From Azospirillum humicireducens (GTDB taxonomy: Bacteria > Pseudomonadota > Alphaproteobacteria > Azospirillales > Azospirillaceae), in contig NZ_CP028902.1 of assembly GCF_001639105.2 (NCBI RefSeq), forward strand, positions 554,806 through 593,836: DNA of 39,031 nucleotides. Direction: 5' to 3'. The position numbers were made by a program, and so were the translations under genes. Under the pieces are notes generated by a model. The model saw only the letters and a list, made by a program, of their open reading frames with translations, was not told the origin of the DNA and did no database searches. Within the stretch, counting starts at the first letter, position 1. Every line of letters starts with the position of its first letter. Below are positions 21,863-30,400 of the stretch, piece by piece.

Positions 21863-22279
21863 ATGGCCGCACTGAGCAACGACCGCAACACCCCGGCCTA
21901 TTCCGGCGGCTTCCAGTCGATGGAGCGCGATCTCGCTGCCTCCACGACGATCTATGCCGGTTCCATGGTGGCGCAGAACTCGGCCGGCGACGCCGTGCCG
22001 GCGGCGGCGACCAACACGCTGACCGTGCTCGGCCGGGCGGCGAACCGGGCGTCGACCGTCGCTGGCAACATTCAGATGGGGACGGTGGTCCGCATCGAGC
22101 GCGGCGTCTTCCGCTTCGCCAACTCGGCCAGCTCCGACGCCATCACCATCGCCGATTACGGCAAGCCCTGCTACGCGGTCGACGACCAGACGGTCGCGAA
22201 GACCAACGGCTCGGGCGCACGGCCGGTCGCCGGCATCATCCGCGACGTGGACGCCCAGGGCGTCTGGGTCGAGTTCTAA
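21863..22279 (+). CDS. Capsid decoration (cement) protein, DUF2190-like
   Basis: 138 residues, three bases after the protease stop. Beta-rich, with IYAGSMVAQNSAGDAVPAAA, VLGRAANRAS, VVRIERGVFRFANS, GKPCYAVDDQTVAKTNGSGA and VAGIIRDVDAQGVWVEF. This is the typical small decoration or cement protein between scaffold and major head protein, binding the capsid surface to stabilise the expanded head. Confidence 0.82.
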   Translation: MAALSNDRNTPAYSGGFQSMERDLAASTTIYAGSMVAQNSAGDAVPAAATNTLTVLGRAANRASTVAGNIQMGTVVRIERGVFRFANSASSDAITIADYGKPCYAVDDQTVAKTNGSGARPVAGIIRDVDAQGVWVEF

Positions 22280-22289
22280 GGAGGGCTCC

Positions 22290-23183
22290 ATGCTCATCAC
22301 CCCGCCCGCCCTCAACGCCCTCTTTACCGGCTTCCAGACCGCCTACCAGCAGGGCTTCGCCGGCGTCCAGCCGCAGTGGAACCTGGTCGCCATGGAGGCG
22401 CCGTCGACCACGGCGTCCGAGACCTACGGCTGGATGAAGGACATCCCCGGCTTCCGCGAATGGGTCGGCCAGCGCGTCGTCCACAACTTGGAAGCCGCCG
22501 GCTACACCATCACCAACCTGCCCTGGGAACTGACCATCGGCGTCGACCGCGACGCCATCGAGGACGACAAGTTCGGCATCTTCACGCCGCTGTTCTCGGA
22601 GATGGGCCGGCAGACGGCGTCCTTCCCGGACACGAAGGTCTTCCCGCTGCTGAAGGCCGGCTTCAATACGGCCTGCTACGACGGCCAGTATTTCTTCGAC
22701 ACGGATCATCCCGTGATCGCGAAGGACGGCAGCACGGTGTCCGTGTCCAACGTCCAGTCCGGCAGCGGCGACCCGTGGTTCCTGATGGACCTCAGCCGCA
22801 TGATCAAGCCGATGGTCTACCAGAAGCGTCGTCCCTTCACCTTCACCAGGATGGACGCGCCGACCAGCGAGGTGGTGTTCCGTCAGAAGAAGTACGAGTA
22901 CGGCGTCGACGGCCGGGCCAACGTGGGTTTCGGCTTCTGGCAGCTCGCCTTCGGGTCGAAGGCGGACCTGACGCACGACAACTACTCGGCTGCCCGCGCC
23001 GCCATGCAGAGCTTCAAGCGCGATCACGGCGATCCGCTGGGCGTCAACCCCACGCACCTGGTGGTGCCGCCGTCGCTGGAGGGCAAGGCCCGCCAGGTCG
23101 TGGAGAACCAGCGCAAGGCCAACGGCGAAGACAACGAGTGGAAGGGCACTGCCAAGCTCGTCGTCGTGCCGTGGCTCGCCTGA
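22290..23183 (+). CDS. T: Major head subunit (Mu gpT-like)
   Basis: 297 residues, AAGGAGG upstream. The gpT pattern is clear: start with LNALFTGFQTAYQQGF, YGWMKDIPGFREWVGQR, NLPWELTIGVDRDAIEDDKF, FFDTDHPV, VFRQKKYEYGVDGRANVGFG and an end NPTHLVVPPSLEGKARQ. It assembles the icosahedral shell. Length is close to Mu T (305). Confidence 0.93.
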   Translation: MLITPPALNALFTGFQTAYQQGFAGVQPQWNLVAMEAPSTTASETYGWMKDIPGFREWVGQRVVHNLEAAGYTITNLPWELTIGVDRDAIEDDKFGIFTPLFSEMGRQTASFPDTKVFPLLKAGFNTACYDGQYFFDTDHPVIAKDGSTVSVSNVQSGSGDPWFLMDLSRMIKPMVYQKRRPFTFTRMDAPTSEVVFRQKKYEYGVDGRANVGFGFWQLAFGSKADLTHDNYSAARAAMQSFKRDHGDPLGVNPTHLVVPPSLEGKARQVVENQRKANGEDNEWKGTAKLVVVPWLA

Positions 23184-23197
23184 CCGGAGAACCGTCG

Positions 23198-23464
23198 ATG
23201 AAAGACCTGCTGATCGCCGCCCGCCCCGCCGCCGGTTTCCGCCGCTGCGGCCTGCACCACCCGCCGGCCGAGGTGCGCCACCCCGCCGGCGCCTTCACCG
23301 AGGCCGAGGTCCGGGCGCTGAAGGCCGAGCCCAACCTGATCGTCATCGAGGCCGAGCCGGACGGCGGCGCTGACGCGGCGGAGAAGCCGGCCCGCAAGGC
23401 CGGCAAGGGCAAGGACGCCCCGGCCGAGGCGCCGCCCCGGCAGTCCCCGCCCCCCGAAGCCTGA
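23198..23464 (+). CDS. HI1506-like head/neck-region protein
   Basis: 88 residues, GGAGAA upstream. AARPAAGFRRCGLHHPPAEV, then FTEAEVRALKAEPNLIVIEA matches the short FluMu HI1506-type domain found after the major head gene, followed by a Lys/Ala/Pro-rich tail. Function in the virion not established. It is followed by a very strong hairpin. Confidence 0.7.
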   Translation: MKDLLIAARPAAGFRRCGLHHPPAEVRHPAGAFTEAEVRALKAEPNLIVIEAEPDGGADAAEKPARKAGKGKDAPAEAPPRQSPPPEA

Positions 23465-23469
23465 TCTGA

Positions 23470-23498
23470 CGGGCGGGCATCCCTTGGGTGCCCGCCCG
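23470..23498 (+). terminator. Very strong GC hairpin between head and tail-completion genes
   Basis: CGGGCGGGCA (23470-23479) pairs perfectly with TGCCCGCCCG (23489-23498); CCC/GGG inside extends the stem past a bulged T, leaving a two-base loop. There is no following U-tract, so it may pause, partly terminate or protect the upstream mRNA 3' end rather than stop transcription fully. It begins six bases after the upstream stop. Confidence 0.55.
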
Positions 23499-23503
23499 CC
23501 GAT

Positions 23504-23586
23504 CACGTCAAACCAGACTGCGCCAGCCGATGCCCTACGTCACCAAATCCGACCTCATTGCCCGCTACACTCAAACCAGGCTGCGC
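23504..23586 (+). repeat. Two internal copies of the transposase end-site
   Basis: CACGTCAAACCAGACTGCGC (23504-23523) matches the right-end site 38961-38980 at 18 of 20 positions and fills the gap right after the hairpin. CACTCAAACCAGGCTGCGC (23568-23586) is a second, degenerate copy lacking one base, 63 bp on, inside the first codons of the gp36-like gene. Both have the right-end orientation. See findings. Confidence 0.6.
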
Positions 23587-23955
23587 GAGCTGACCGACCG
23601 CGAGGCGCCCTATCAGGGTGACATCGTCGACGCGGTGCTCGACCAGGCGATCGCGTCGGCCGCCAGCGTGATCGACGGGCACTTGGCCGCGCGCTACACG
23701 CTGCCGCTGGCGCAGGTGCCGGCGCTGTTGACCGACATCGCCGCCCGGCTGGCCTATGCCGCCCTGTTCATCGACACCTGCCCGGACAAGGTCACCGCCG
23801 ACTACCAGGCGGCCATGCGCAGCCTGCGCGACATCGCCGCCGGCACGGTCCAGCTGGATGCCGGCGCCGTCGCGTCGACGGAGGTGTCTGGCGGTCCGGT
23901 CGAGGTGGCCGCCTCCGACCGCGTCTTCGGCCGCGACAATCTGAGGAGCTGGTGA
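23530..23955 (+). CDS. Mu gp36-like head-tail connector (DUF1320)
   Basis: 141 residues from ATG 23530. MPYVTKSDLIARYTQTRLRE, then QAIASAASVIDGHLAARYTL, ALLTDIAARLAYAALF and a C-terminal FGRDNLRSW are the DUF1320 landmarks. These proteins form part of the neck, analogous to head completion proteins. There is no good ribosome site because an end-site copy occupies the leader. The stop overlaps the next start (TGATG). Confidence 0.85.
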   Translation: MPYVTKSDLIARYTQTRLRELTDREAPYQGDIVDAVLDQAIASAASVIDGHLAARYTLPLAQVPALLTDIAARLAYAALFIDTCPDKVTADYQAAMRSLRDIAAGTVQLDAGAVASTEVSGGPVEVAASDRVFGRDNLRSW

Positions 23956-24554
23956 TGGCCGATCCGACCGGCGCCAGCATCAGGATCGACGATGCCGCCC
24001 TTCGCCGGCTACTGGGCGGTCTGGCGGCGTCGGCCGAGGACATGACCGACCTGATGGTCCAGCTGGCCGGTCAGATGGAACTGGACACCCAGCGCCGTTT
24101 CGAGGAGCAGCGCGGACCCGACGGCAACCCCTGGCCGCCGTCGCTCCGCGCGCTGACACAGAACGGCGAGACGCTGACCGACACGGCGCGGCTGCGCCAG
24201 TCGATCGGCAGCCGCGTCACACGCAACACTGCAGAGGTCGGCACCAACGTCGTCTATGCCGCCATCCACCAGTTCGGCGGGACGGTCCAGATGCCCGAGC
24301 GTCAGCAGACGCTCTACTGGCATCATCGCGGCGACACCGGCAGCGCCGATTGGCAGTCGTCGCGGACCTTCAAGGACTGGAAATTCAGCAAGAGGTCGCG
24401 GGCGAACTACAGCGAGGTTCACACCGTGAAGGCGCACAGCATCACCATGCCGGCCCGTCCCTTCCTCGGCATCAATGAGGCCGGCATGGCCGTGCTGGGC
24501 GAGATCGCCCGCGACTGGCTTGCCGGGGCCGCCGGGCTGGGAGCCGCGTCATGA
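23955..24554 (+). CDS. G: Virion morphogenesis/tail completion protein (Mu G-like)
   Basis: 199 residues from ATG 23955, with GAGGA upstream; a GTG codon directly before is open too. The phage_tail_S landmarks are present: MELDTQRRFEEQRGPDGNPW, TLTDTARLRQSIGSRV, VYAAIHQFGG and PARPFLGIN. These proteins connect head and tail during assembly. An insertion between about 115 and 160 carries many aromatic and basic residues (YWHHRGDTGSADW). Here the gene follows gp36, unlike Mu, where G precedes I. Confidence 0.85.
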   Translation: MADPTGASIRIDDAALRRLLGGLAASAEDMTDLMVQLAGQMELDTQRRFEEQRGPDGNPWPPSLRALTQNGETLTDTARLRQSIGSRVTRNTAEVGTNVVYAAIHQFGGTVQMPERQQTLYWHHRGDTGSADWQSSRTFKDWKFSKRSRANYSEVHTVKAHSITMPARPFLGINEAGMAVLGEIARDWLAGAAGLGAAS

Positions 24555-25024
24555 CCACGCCGATCGATCTGGTCGCGGCGGTCCAGGCCAGACTGCGCGA
24601 CAAAATTCCAGAGGCGACGCTGCCGGACATCAAGGGCGAGACCGACTTCGCCCGGCTGATCGCGGAGAAGCGGCTGCCGGCGCGCATGCCGGCGGCCTTC
24701 GTGGTGGCGCCGGGCTGGAACGCCAACTACCAGCGCCGGGTCGGCGCGGTCAGCCACGACATCACGCAGGGCGTGGCGGTGGTGCTGGTGCAGAGCCATG
24801 CCGGCGACGCATCGGGAGCCCTGGCCCGCGCGTCGGTCTGGCCGCTGGAGCTGGCCGTCGTCACCGCCCTGGCCGGCTGGTCGCCCGCGGAAGGCTATCT
24901 CGCCTTCGCGGCTACCGAGAGCCGCCTGCAGGGGCTGGGCAGCGCCGGCGCGGCCGGCGCGGTCGCCAGCACCCTGTCCTTCGTCACCGAGTGGAAACTG
25001 CACGCCAAGGAAGCCCGCCCATGA
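24551..25024 (+). CDS. Tail terminator-like protein (gp37 position)
   Basis: 157 residues, ATGA overlap. DLVAAVQARLRDKIPEATLP, then RMPAAFVVAPGWNANYQRRV, VAVVLVQSHAGDASGALAR, VVTALAGWSPAEGYLAF and a C-terminal STLSFVTEWKLHAKE give the alternating helix and strand plan of phage tail-terminator proteins. It would cap the tail tube and join it to the head. Confidence 0.65.
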   Translation: MTTPIDLVAAVQARLRDKIPEATLPDIKGETDFARLIAEKRLPARMPAAFVVAPGWNANYQRRVGAVSHDITQGVAVVLVQSHAGDASGALARASVWPLELAVVTALAGWSPAEGYLAFAATESRLQGLGSAGAAGAVASTLSFVTEWKLHAKEARP

Positions 25025-25194
25025 AGCGCGCGATCGACACCATCGTCCACGACCAGGCCGACGGGCCGGTGCCGGCCGACAAGCCGGCGCTGGAGAGCCC
25101 GCCGCCGGAGACCGCGCCGGCCGCCGATGCACCGGCGGCCGGGCCGGCGGAGACGTCCACCATCATCAAGCGCCGCCGCGGCGGCGGGGAGTAA
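25021..25194 (+). CDS. Small Pro/Ala-rich hypothetical protein
   Basis: 57 residues from ATG 25021 (ATGA overlap with the gene before). Low-complexity Pro/Ala/Glu middle and a basic end (TSTIIKRRRGGGE). Found between tail terminator and tail tube; coding status rests on the coupled start and the tight packing. Unknown. Confidence 0.45.
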   Translation: MKRAIDTIVHDQADGPVPADKPALESPPPETAPAADAPAAGPAETSTIIKRRRGGGE

Positions 25195-25200
25195 GCCTGC

Positions 25201-26502
25201 ATGACGACGCTGCCCTCATATCCGGTCCACTGGGACCATAAGACCATCCTGGCGGCCGTCGAGACCGCCTTCGGTGCCGGTTCCGCCGGGCTGACCGGGG
25301 CCGACGCCGTCCGGCTGTGGGACGTGACGTGGACGCCGCTGGAGGCGGACAGCAAGGAACTGCCCTACGTCAAGCCGTTCAACGGTGCCAACGCCTCCAT
25401 CCTGCTGAACAGGCGCAGCAAGCTGTCGTTCAAGGTGGCGCTGGTCGGCGCCGGCACGGGCGGCACCGGCATTCCCTGCTGGGACCCCTTCATGCGCGCC
25501 GCCGGTGCGGTGCGGGCGCAGGTCGCCGCCACGCCGGCCGCCACCATCGCCGCCACGGCGACGAAGACGTCGGGCGCCGGCGCCTTCACCTTCGCCCGCA
25601 CCACGGCCTTCGGCGGCGTCCTGCCGCGCGTGGCGACGCTGACCTGCACGACGGGCGGCGGCAGCGGCGTCGCGGCCTTCACCGTATCGTCCCCGGCCGT
25701 TGGCGCCACCCCGGCGTACAATCAGGTCGGCGTCGTCATGACGACGGGCACTCCCTTCGCTTTGCCGGGCGGGGCGGTCATCACGCCCAGCGCGATCGGC
25801 ACGCCCTTCGCCGCCGGCGACATCTTCACCATCGCCCTGACGCCGGCCGGCTGCACCTACACGCCGTCGAGCGACCGCGCCGGCCACAAGAGCCTGGAGC
25901 TGCTGCTGACCCTGCCCGATCCCGAGGACGACACCAAGGCGCAACGCTGGCGCATGCTGGGCGGTCGCTGCGCGATCAAGGCGACGGGTGCCGCCGACGA
26001 CTACCCGTACTGGGAAGTCGAGGTGACGGCCGACTATGCGGCACCGGTGCTCGGCATCGAGATCGAGCCGGTCTACACGGCCTGGCCCGATCCGCTGGTG
26101 GTCGGGACCGAGAACACGCCGGTCGCGCGCCTGTTCGGCAATGACGTGGTGCTGGAGACCTTCGGTTTCGACGCCGGCAACACGGTCGAGTACGTGTCCC
26201 GCGTCGGCCGCAAGGGCGCCCGCATCCAGGACGCCAAGGCGTCCTTCACCGCCAAGATCGAAGCGCCCTCGATGTCGTCGGTCGACTTCTTCGCCCTCTG
26301 CACCTCGCGCGCTTTCGGCGAGTTCATGGTTCAGCACGGCGTCGCCGCCGGCGAGGCGGTGGTTCTGTCCACCGGCCGCTGGCAGCTCGACCCGCCCAAG
26401 CCGGGCGAGAGCAAGAAGGACTTCATGTTCGACCTGTCGGGCAAGGCAGTGCCGCTGACCGAAGGGACCGACTGGTCGATCTTCGCCTCGGCCGCCGCCT
26501 GA
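25201..26502 (+). CDS. Tail tube protein with inserted domain
   Basis: 433 residues. Both halves read as a tail tube: WDVTWTPLEADSKELPYVKP at the start, SLELLLTLPDPEDDTKAQRW, YPYWEVEVTADYAAP and ENTPVARLFGNDVVLETFGF later. Between about 105 and 215 lies a Gly/Ala/Thr-rich stretch (TLTCTTGGGSGVAAFTVSSP, VVMTTGTPFALPGGAVIT) that looks like an inserted beta-sandwich decorating the tube. No sheath gene accompanies it, so the tail is non-contractile. Assignment as tube is from position and pattern. Confidence 0.72.
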   Translation: MTTLPSYPVHWDHKTILAAVETAFGAGSAGLTGADAVRLWDVTWTPLEADSKELPYVKPFNGANASILLNRRSKLSFKVALVGAGTGGTGIPCWDPFMRAAGAVRAQVAATPAATIAATATKTSGAGAFTFARTTAFGGVLPRVATLTCTTGGGSGVAAFTVSSPAVGATPAYNQVGVVMTTGTPFALPGGAVITPSAIGTPFAAGDIFTIALTPAGCTYTPSSDRAGHKSLELLLTLPDPEDDTKAQRWRMLGGRCAIKATGAADDYPYWEVEVTADYAAPVLGIEIEPVYTAWPDPLVVGTENTPVARLFGNDVVLETFGFDAGNTVEYVSRVGRKGARIQDAKASFTAKIEAPSMSSVDFFALCTSRAFGEFMVQHGVAAGEAVVLSTGRWQLDPPKPGESKKDFMFDLSGKAVPLTEGTDWSIFASAAA

Positions 26503-26529
26503 CCTCCCATCCACTAGGAGACCCACCAC

Positions 26530-27036
26530 ATGAGCAAAGTCGCCTTTGTCCTGGACGACGAGTTGACGGTCGATGCCCCCGTTCTGATCCAGGTGCCCCA
26601 ATCCACCCGCGTCAGCGGCGGCAACGCACGCCAGACCTTCGTCACCAAGACGGCCTACGTCACCATCCGGATCCTTCCGACGGAGGACGAGTTGGACGCC
26701 GTTCTGGAGGAGGTGGCGGCGCACAACGAAAAGCTGACCCGTCAGATCTCGGAGGTCGAGCGGGAGCGTGCCGAGGCCGCCGATGACGAAGCCCGAGCAG
26801 CCATCGACCGCAAGCTGACGGAGCTGCGCCGGACTGCCCGCCTTGCTCAGGTGGAACAGCTGAAAGCGGTTATCGTCGGTCTGCCGACCGGCCACGGCTT
26901 CGCCGAAAAGGACGGACGCGCGTGCGAGTATTCGCCCGAGCTGATCGAGCGGCTGTGCCAATTCCGTCCGGTCCGGAATGCCCTCTGGTCGGCCTTCATG
27001 GTGGTGCTGAACGGAGACCCCAAGAAGGGAAACTGA
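26530..27036 (+). CDS. Tail assembly chaperone, short form (lambda G-like)
   Basis: 168 residues; AGGAGA upstream of ATG 26530. Acidic, with a coiled coil in the middle (EKLTRQISEVERERAEAADD) and a C-terminal YSPELIERLCQFRPVRNALW. Its position, directly before the tape measure and followed by an overlapping frame without a start codon, is that of G/GT chaperones, which hold the tape measure during tail tube growth. The stop at 27034-27036 directly follows a slippery heptamer. Confidence 0.8.
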   Translation: MSKVAFVLDDELTVDAPVLIQVPQSTRVSGGNARQTFVTKTAYVTIRILPTEDELDAVLEEVAAHNEKLTRQISEVERERAEAADDEARAAIDRKLTELRRTARLAQVEQLKAVIVGLPTGHGFAEKDGRACEYSPELIERLCQFRPVRNALWSAFMVVLNGDPKKGN

Positions 27037-27068
27037 TCGCCGCCGTCCACCGTTGGGCGGGCGGCGAT
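27027..27068 (+). promoter_or_regulatory. -1 ribosomal frameshift site
   Basis: In the chaperone frame the mRNA reads AAG-GGA-AAC-TGA; G GGA AAC (27027-27033) is a canonical X XXY YYZ heptamer, differing only in the last base from lambda's G GGA AAG. ATCGCCGCC (27036-27044) pairs with GGCGGCGAT (27060-27068), a perfect 9-bp stem with a 15-nt loop, starting three bases downstream. After slipping, reading continues as CTG-ATC-GCC in the frame open to 27431. Confidence 0.8.
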
Positions 27069-27431
27069 GCCCCGGCCCGTCAGCGCGACGTCTCTCCCCG
27101 GCCAAGCGCATCCGATTGGGAGGAACTGACGGGCAAGGCGGGGGCCGATAGGGAGGAACCGGCCGAGCCGGTGCCGGACGTGGTACGGGTGTGGTCAGGT
27201 GTGTGGCCCATCTTCGAGCTGTTCACCGCGTCCGAACGGGTGTGGCGCTATCCGGCGCTGGGAGGCCCGCCCATCGGCCTGGATTGGTCGCAGGTGCGGG
27301 CGTTGGCCGATGGGTACGGGGTGCCGTGGGACCGGGAGACGCTGACGTTGATGCAGGCCGCTGAGGCCGAGGCCGCCCGTATCTGGACGGCCGAATGGAA
27401 GCGGAAGAACCCGCCGAAGCGGGGCCGATAG
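27033..27431 (+). CDS. Frameshifted extension of tail chaperone (GT form, DUF1799-like)
   Basis: 132 residues read only after the -1 shift, giving a fusion of about 300 residues starting at 26530. The extension contains VVRVWSGVWPIFELFTASER, ALGGPPIGLDWSQVRALADG and a final QAAEAEAARIWTAEWKRKNP, as in DUF1799-type proteins encoded after tail chaperones. There is no ATG/GTG with a ribosome site between the end of the short form and this domain, which supports frameshifting over independent translation. A 54-bp gap follows before the tape measure. Confidence 0.78.
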   Translation: MIAAVHRWAGGDAPARQRDVSPRPSASDWEELTGKAGADREEPAEPVPDVVRVWSGVWPIFELFTASERVWRYPALGGPPIGLDWSQVRALADGYGVPWDRETLTLMQAAEAEAARIWTAEWKRKNPPKRGR

Positions 27432-27485
27432 GGCACTGACCGGCCATAACTCGGTACGGGGCAGGGTTTGGCGTGATGGTCGAAA

Positions 27486-30400
27486 ATGACCATCGCGCTA
27501 TTCCCGTTTGTGGTGTGTAACTTGTCTTCCAGCAGCATGAAGGTCGCGTTCCAGTTCGTCGCCGATGCCTCCGGCCTGGTCGGCGGCATCCGCGTGGCGC
27601 GTGACGAGCTGGACCGGCTGGGCAAGACCACTGCAGACGCGGCCGAGGGCATGCGCTCGTCCACCGGAACCGCGGTCGAGGCGTCGAAGGGGGTTGCCCG
27701 TGAACTCAGCCGCGTCAGCAAAGCCGCGAACGAGGCGGGCGAGAGCTTGGACAGGGCCGTGGGCGGGAACACGGTCTCTGGGATTAACCGGCAGCGTCAG
27801 GCAACGAAAGGGCTTGCTGATGACATGGGCGCCGTCGGTGCGCGCGCGAACGCTCTACAACAAGCGGTTAATGGCACCGGCTCCGCTCATGCATCGGCCG
27901 CATCCGCAACCGGCAAACACAGCGAGGCTATCAAAGGCTTCAACCGGGATCTGGAGGGCGCGAACGACAACACGCTCACTTTGAGCGGTGCTCTGAGTGG
28001 TCTAAGGGGTGCCTTCAGCCTCCTCGGCAGCCTTGCGGGTGGGGAGATGCTCCGCCGGTTCGCGGTTCAGGCGATCGAGACGAGAAAGGAAATTGAACTT
28101 CTCGATATTCGCCTGAGGTCCTTGACGGGATCGACCGCAGACTATGGCGAGACGCAGACATTTCTCTCGGGCGCAGCCAACCGCTTAAGCGCTGATCAGC
28201 TAACGCTTACTCAGACTTATGCCCAGCTACTGGAACTGAAGCGCGCTGACTTGGTCACCACCGGGCAAGCCAGGACGCTTCTGGAGGGCTTCGTCAACAT
28301 TCAAAAGGCGACCGGAGCATCAACGGATGAACTGAAGCTCTCATTAGTCGGCATGGCGCAAGGCTTCAGTGCCGGGGTGCTTCATGCTGAGGAACTCGCA
28401 CAGGTAACTGAGCCCTTACCTGGTCTCATGCAGGCATTGGATCGTGCGTCAGGGAACACTGCCGGCGGGTTTCGGCGACTGGTCAATGACGGTCGCGTGA
28501 CATCGTCCATGTTCAGAGACGTACTGATCAAGGCGCTGCAAGAGTATGCTGGAGCGGCTGAGAAGGCTGCCAACACAATCGCGGCGGCAGAAACCCGCCG
28601 CGACAATGCGCTACGGCGTTTGAAAAACGAGAGCGGCCGTCAGCTGGCCGGAGCCTGGAATGATGCGAATGACATCATTGCGGACGGTGCCAACTGGGCC
28701 GCCAGCTATCTCCAGGGGAACAGCCGTAGCCTGGATATCAATCGGCTGACCGCGCTCTATAAGAACCGACAGTACGCGACCTATCAGTTGGAGCGAGCTA
28801 CGTCGCCCGATGACGCGACCAAGTACTCGGAACGCCTGGACCGCTTGAACCGCCAGATTGCCGCGGTTGAGCAGCGGCTGTCCGAGTTGGGCGCGACCGC
28901 CGAAGACACCCATCGCGGAATGTCGGAGATTTGGAAAGAGATCGACATTGGTACCAAGGTTACCGGTGATCAGATCGCGGCGTTTACTGCTGCTGCGCAA
29001 GCCGCTGGCTTGAATTATGACAAGGGAAAGCTGCTCACAACCGGTCAAGCTCAACTCGGTCAGGCGGTCAAGGCAGTAAATGAGCTGTTAGCGAAGTCGC
29101 CATCGGCATTGAAGGAAATTGGGCTTGACGCGAGCACCCTGACCATGGTGCTCGACAAGCTGAAGGAGAAGTTGGACCCAGTTACTGCAGCGATAGCCGA
29201 CCTGAACCGTGAGGCGACCACAGTAGCGATCCTTCCAAAATATCGCGATTTATACACGCTCTTTGACAAGGCGACCGAAGAGAAGGGTCGACCGCTGGAT
29301 GTAAACGAGAGCGCCGACCTTACTGCGGCATGGCGCAAGAAGCGCAACGCCGACAGCGCGGAGCAGGTCCGGCTCGCCAATGAGGCCGCAGCCGCCGCGA
29401 CCCGGCTGGCGCAGGCACAGGACAGTGGCAGACCGGCGACGGTGGCGGCGGCGCGGGCCGATCTGCAGGTGGCAGAGGCGCTGCGCGACGGTGTGATCGT
29501 GCAGGCCGACAAGGCCAGTTACCACGCCGCGAAGTTGAAGGAGAACATGGCGGGGCTGGCCGGGCAGGCGGGAGAGGCCGCGACCGCGTCGAGCCGTCAG
29601 GCCCGTCAGGCGCTGGAGCTGGCCGCCGCGACCGAGCAGGGCGGCGCCGCTGCTGCTGCTGCCGCGCTGCGTCACCAGATAGAGAACGAGACGCTGAAGG
29701 TCGGCGCCGGCGCCCATGGCGAGTTGGCCCGCCGGCTGACCGAGGAAGACGCCGCCCGCCGCAAGCTGGCCGGTGCGCAATGGAACCGCGACATGGATCT
29801 GCAGATCCAGGCGGCCAAGTCGCTTGCCGAAGCGGAAGGGCGCGGGGCCAAGGCAGTGGCCGAGGCGACGACGGCAAACCAGGTTGCGGCACAGGTCGAG
29901 AAGGAGGGCGTCGAGGTCGACGGCGCCCGCGCCAAGGCGATCGGCGCCAAGACGGCCGAGCTGCTGAAGTGGCAGGAGCGGCAGAACTACCAGCGCTCGC
30001 TGCGTGAGGCCGACGACGACATCGCCCTGCTGCAGCGCGAGCTGGCGCTCCAGGGCGAAGGGGAGACGATCCGCAGCCGCACGCTGGAACTGGCGCGGGC
30101 CGAACTGGACATCCGCCATCAGTTCCCCACGGCGACCGAGGCCGAAGTCGCGGCGCTGCTGCGCAAGCATGAGACGGCGATCCGGCTGCGCGAGGACATC
30201 GCCCAGCAGCGCGGCTTGTGGGACGAGCTGGGGCGGCTGGGCGAGCGCGCCTTCGACCGCATCGGGTCGGCGATCACGGAAGCCTTCACGCAGGGCAAAT
30301 CCAGCACGATCAGCTGGGGATCGGTCGCCAAGGCGGTCATGTCGGAGGTGATCCAGGCGGCGATGCAGCTGGCGGTCGTCAACCCGCTGAAGAACTGGGC

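Noticed and set aside
27462..27480. Reverse-strand CACGCCAAACC in the gap before the tape measure, similar to the end motif
   Set aside because: It matches only the first half of the site; too weak to list with the other internal copies.
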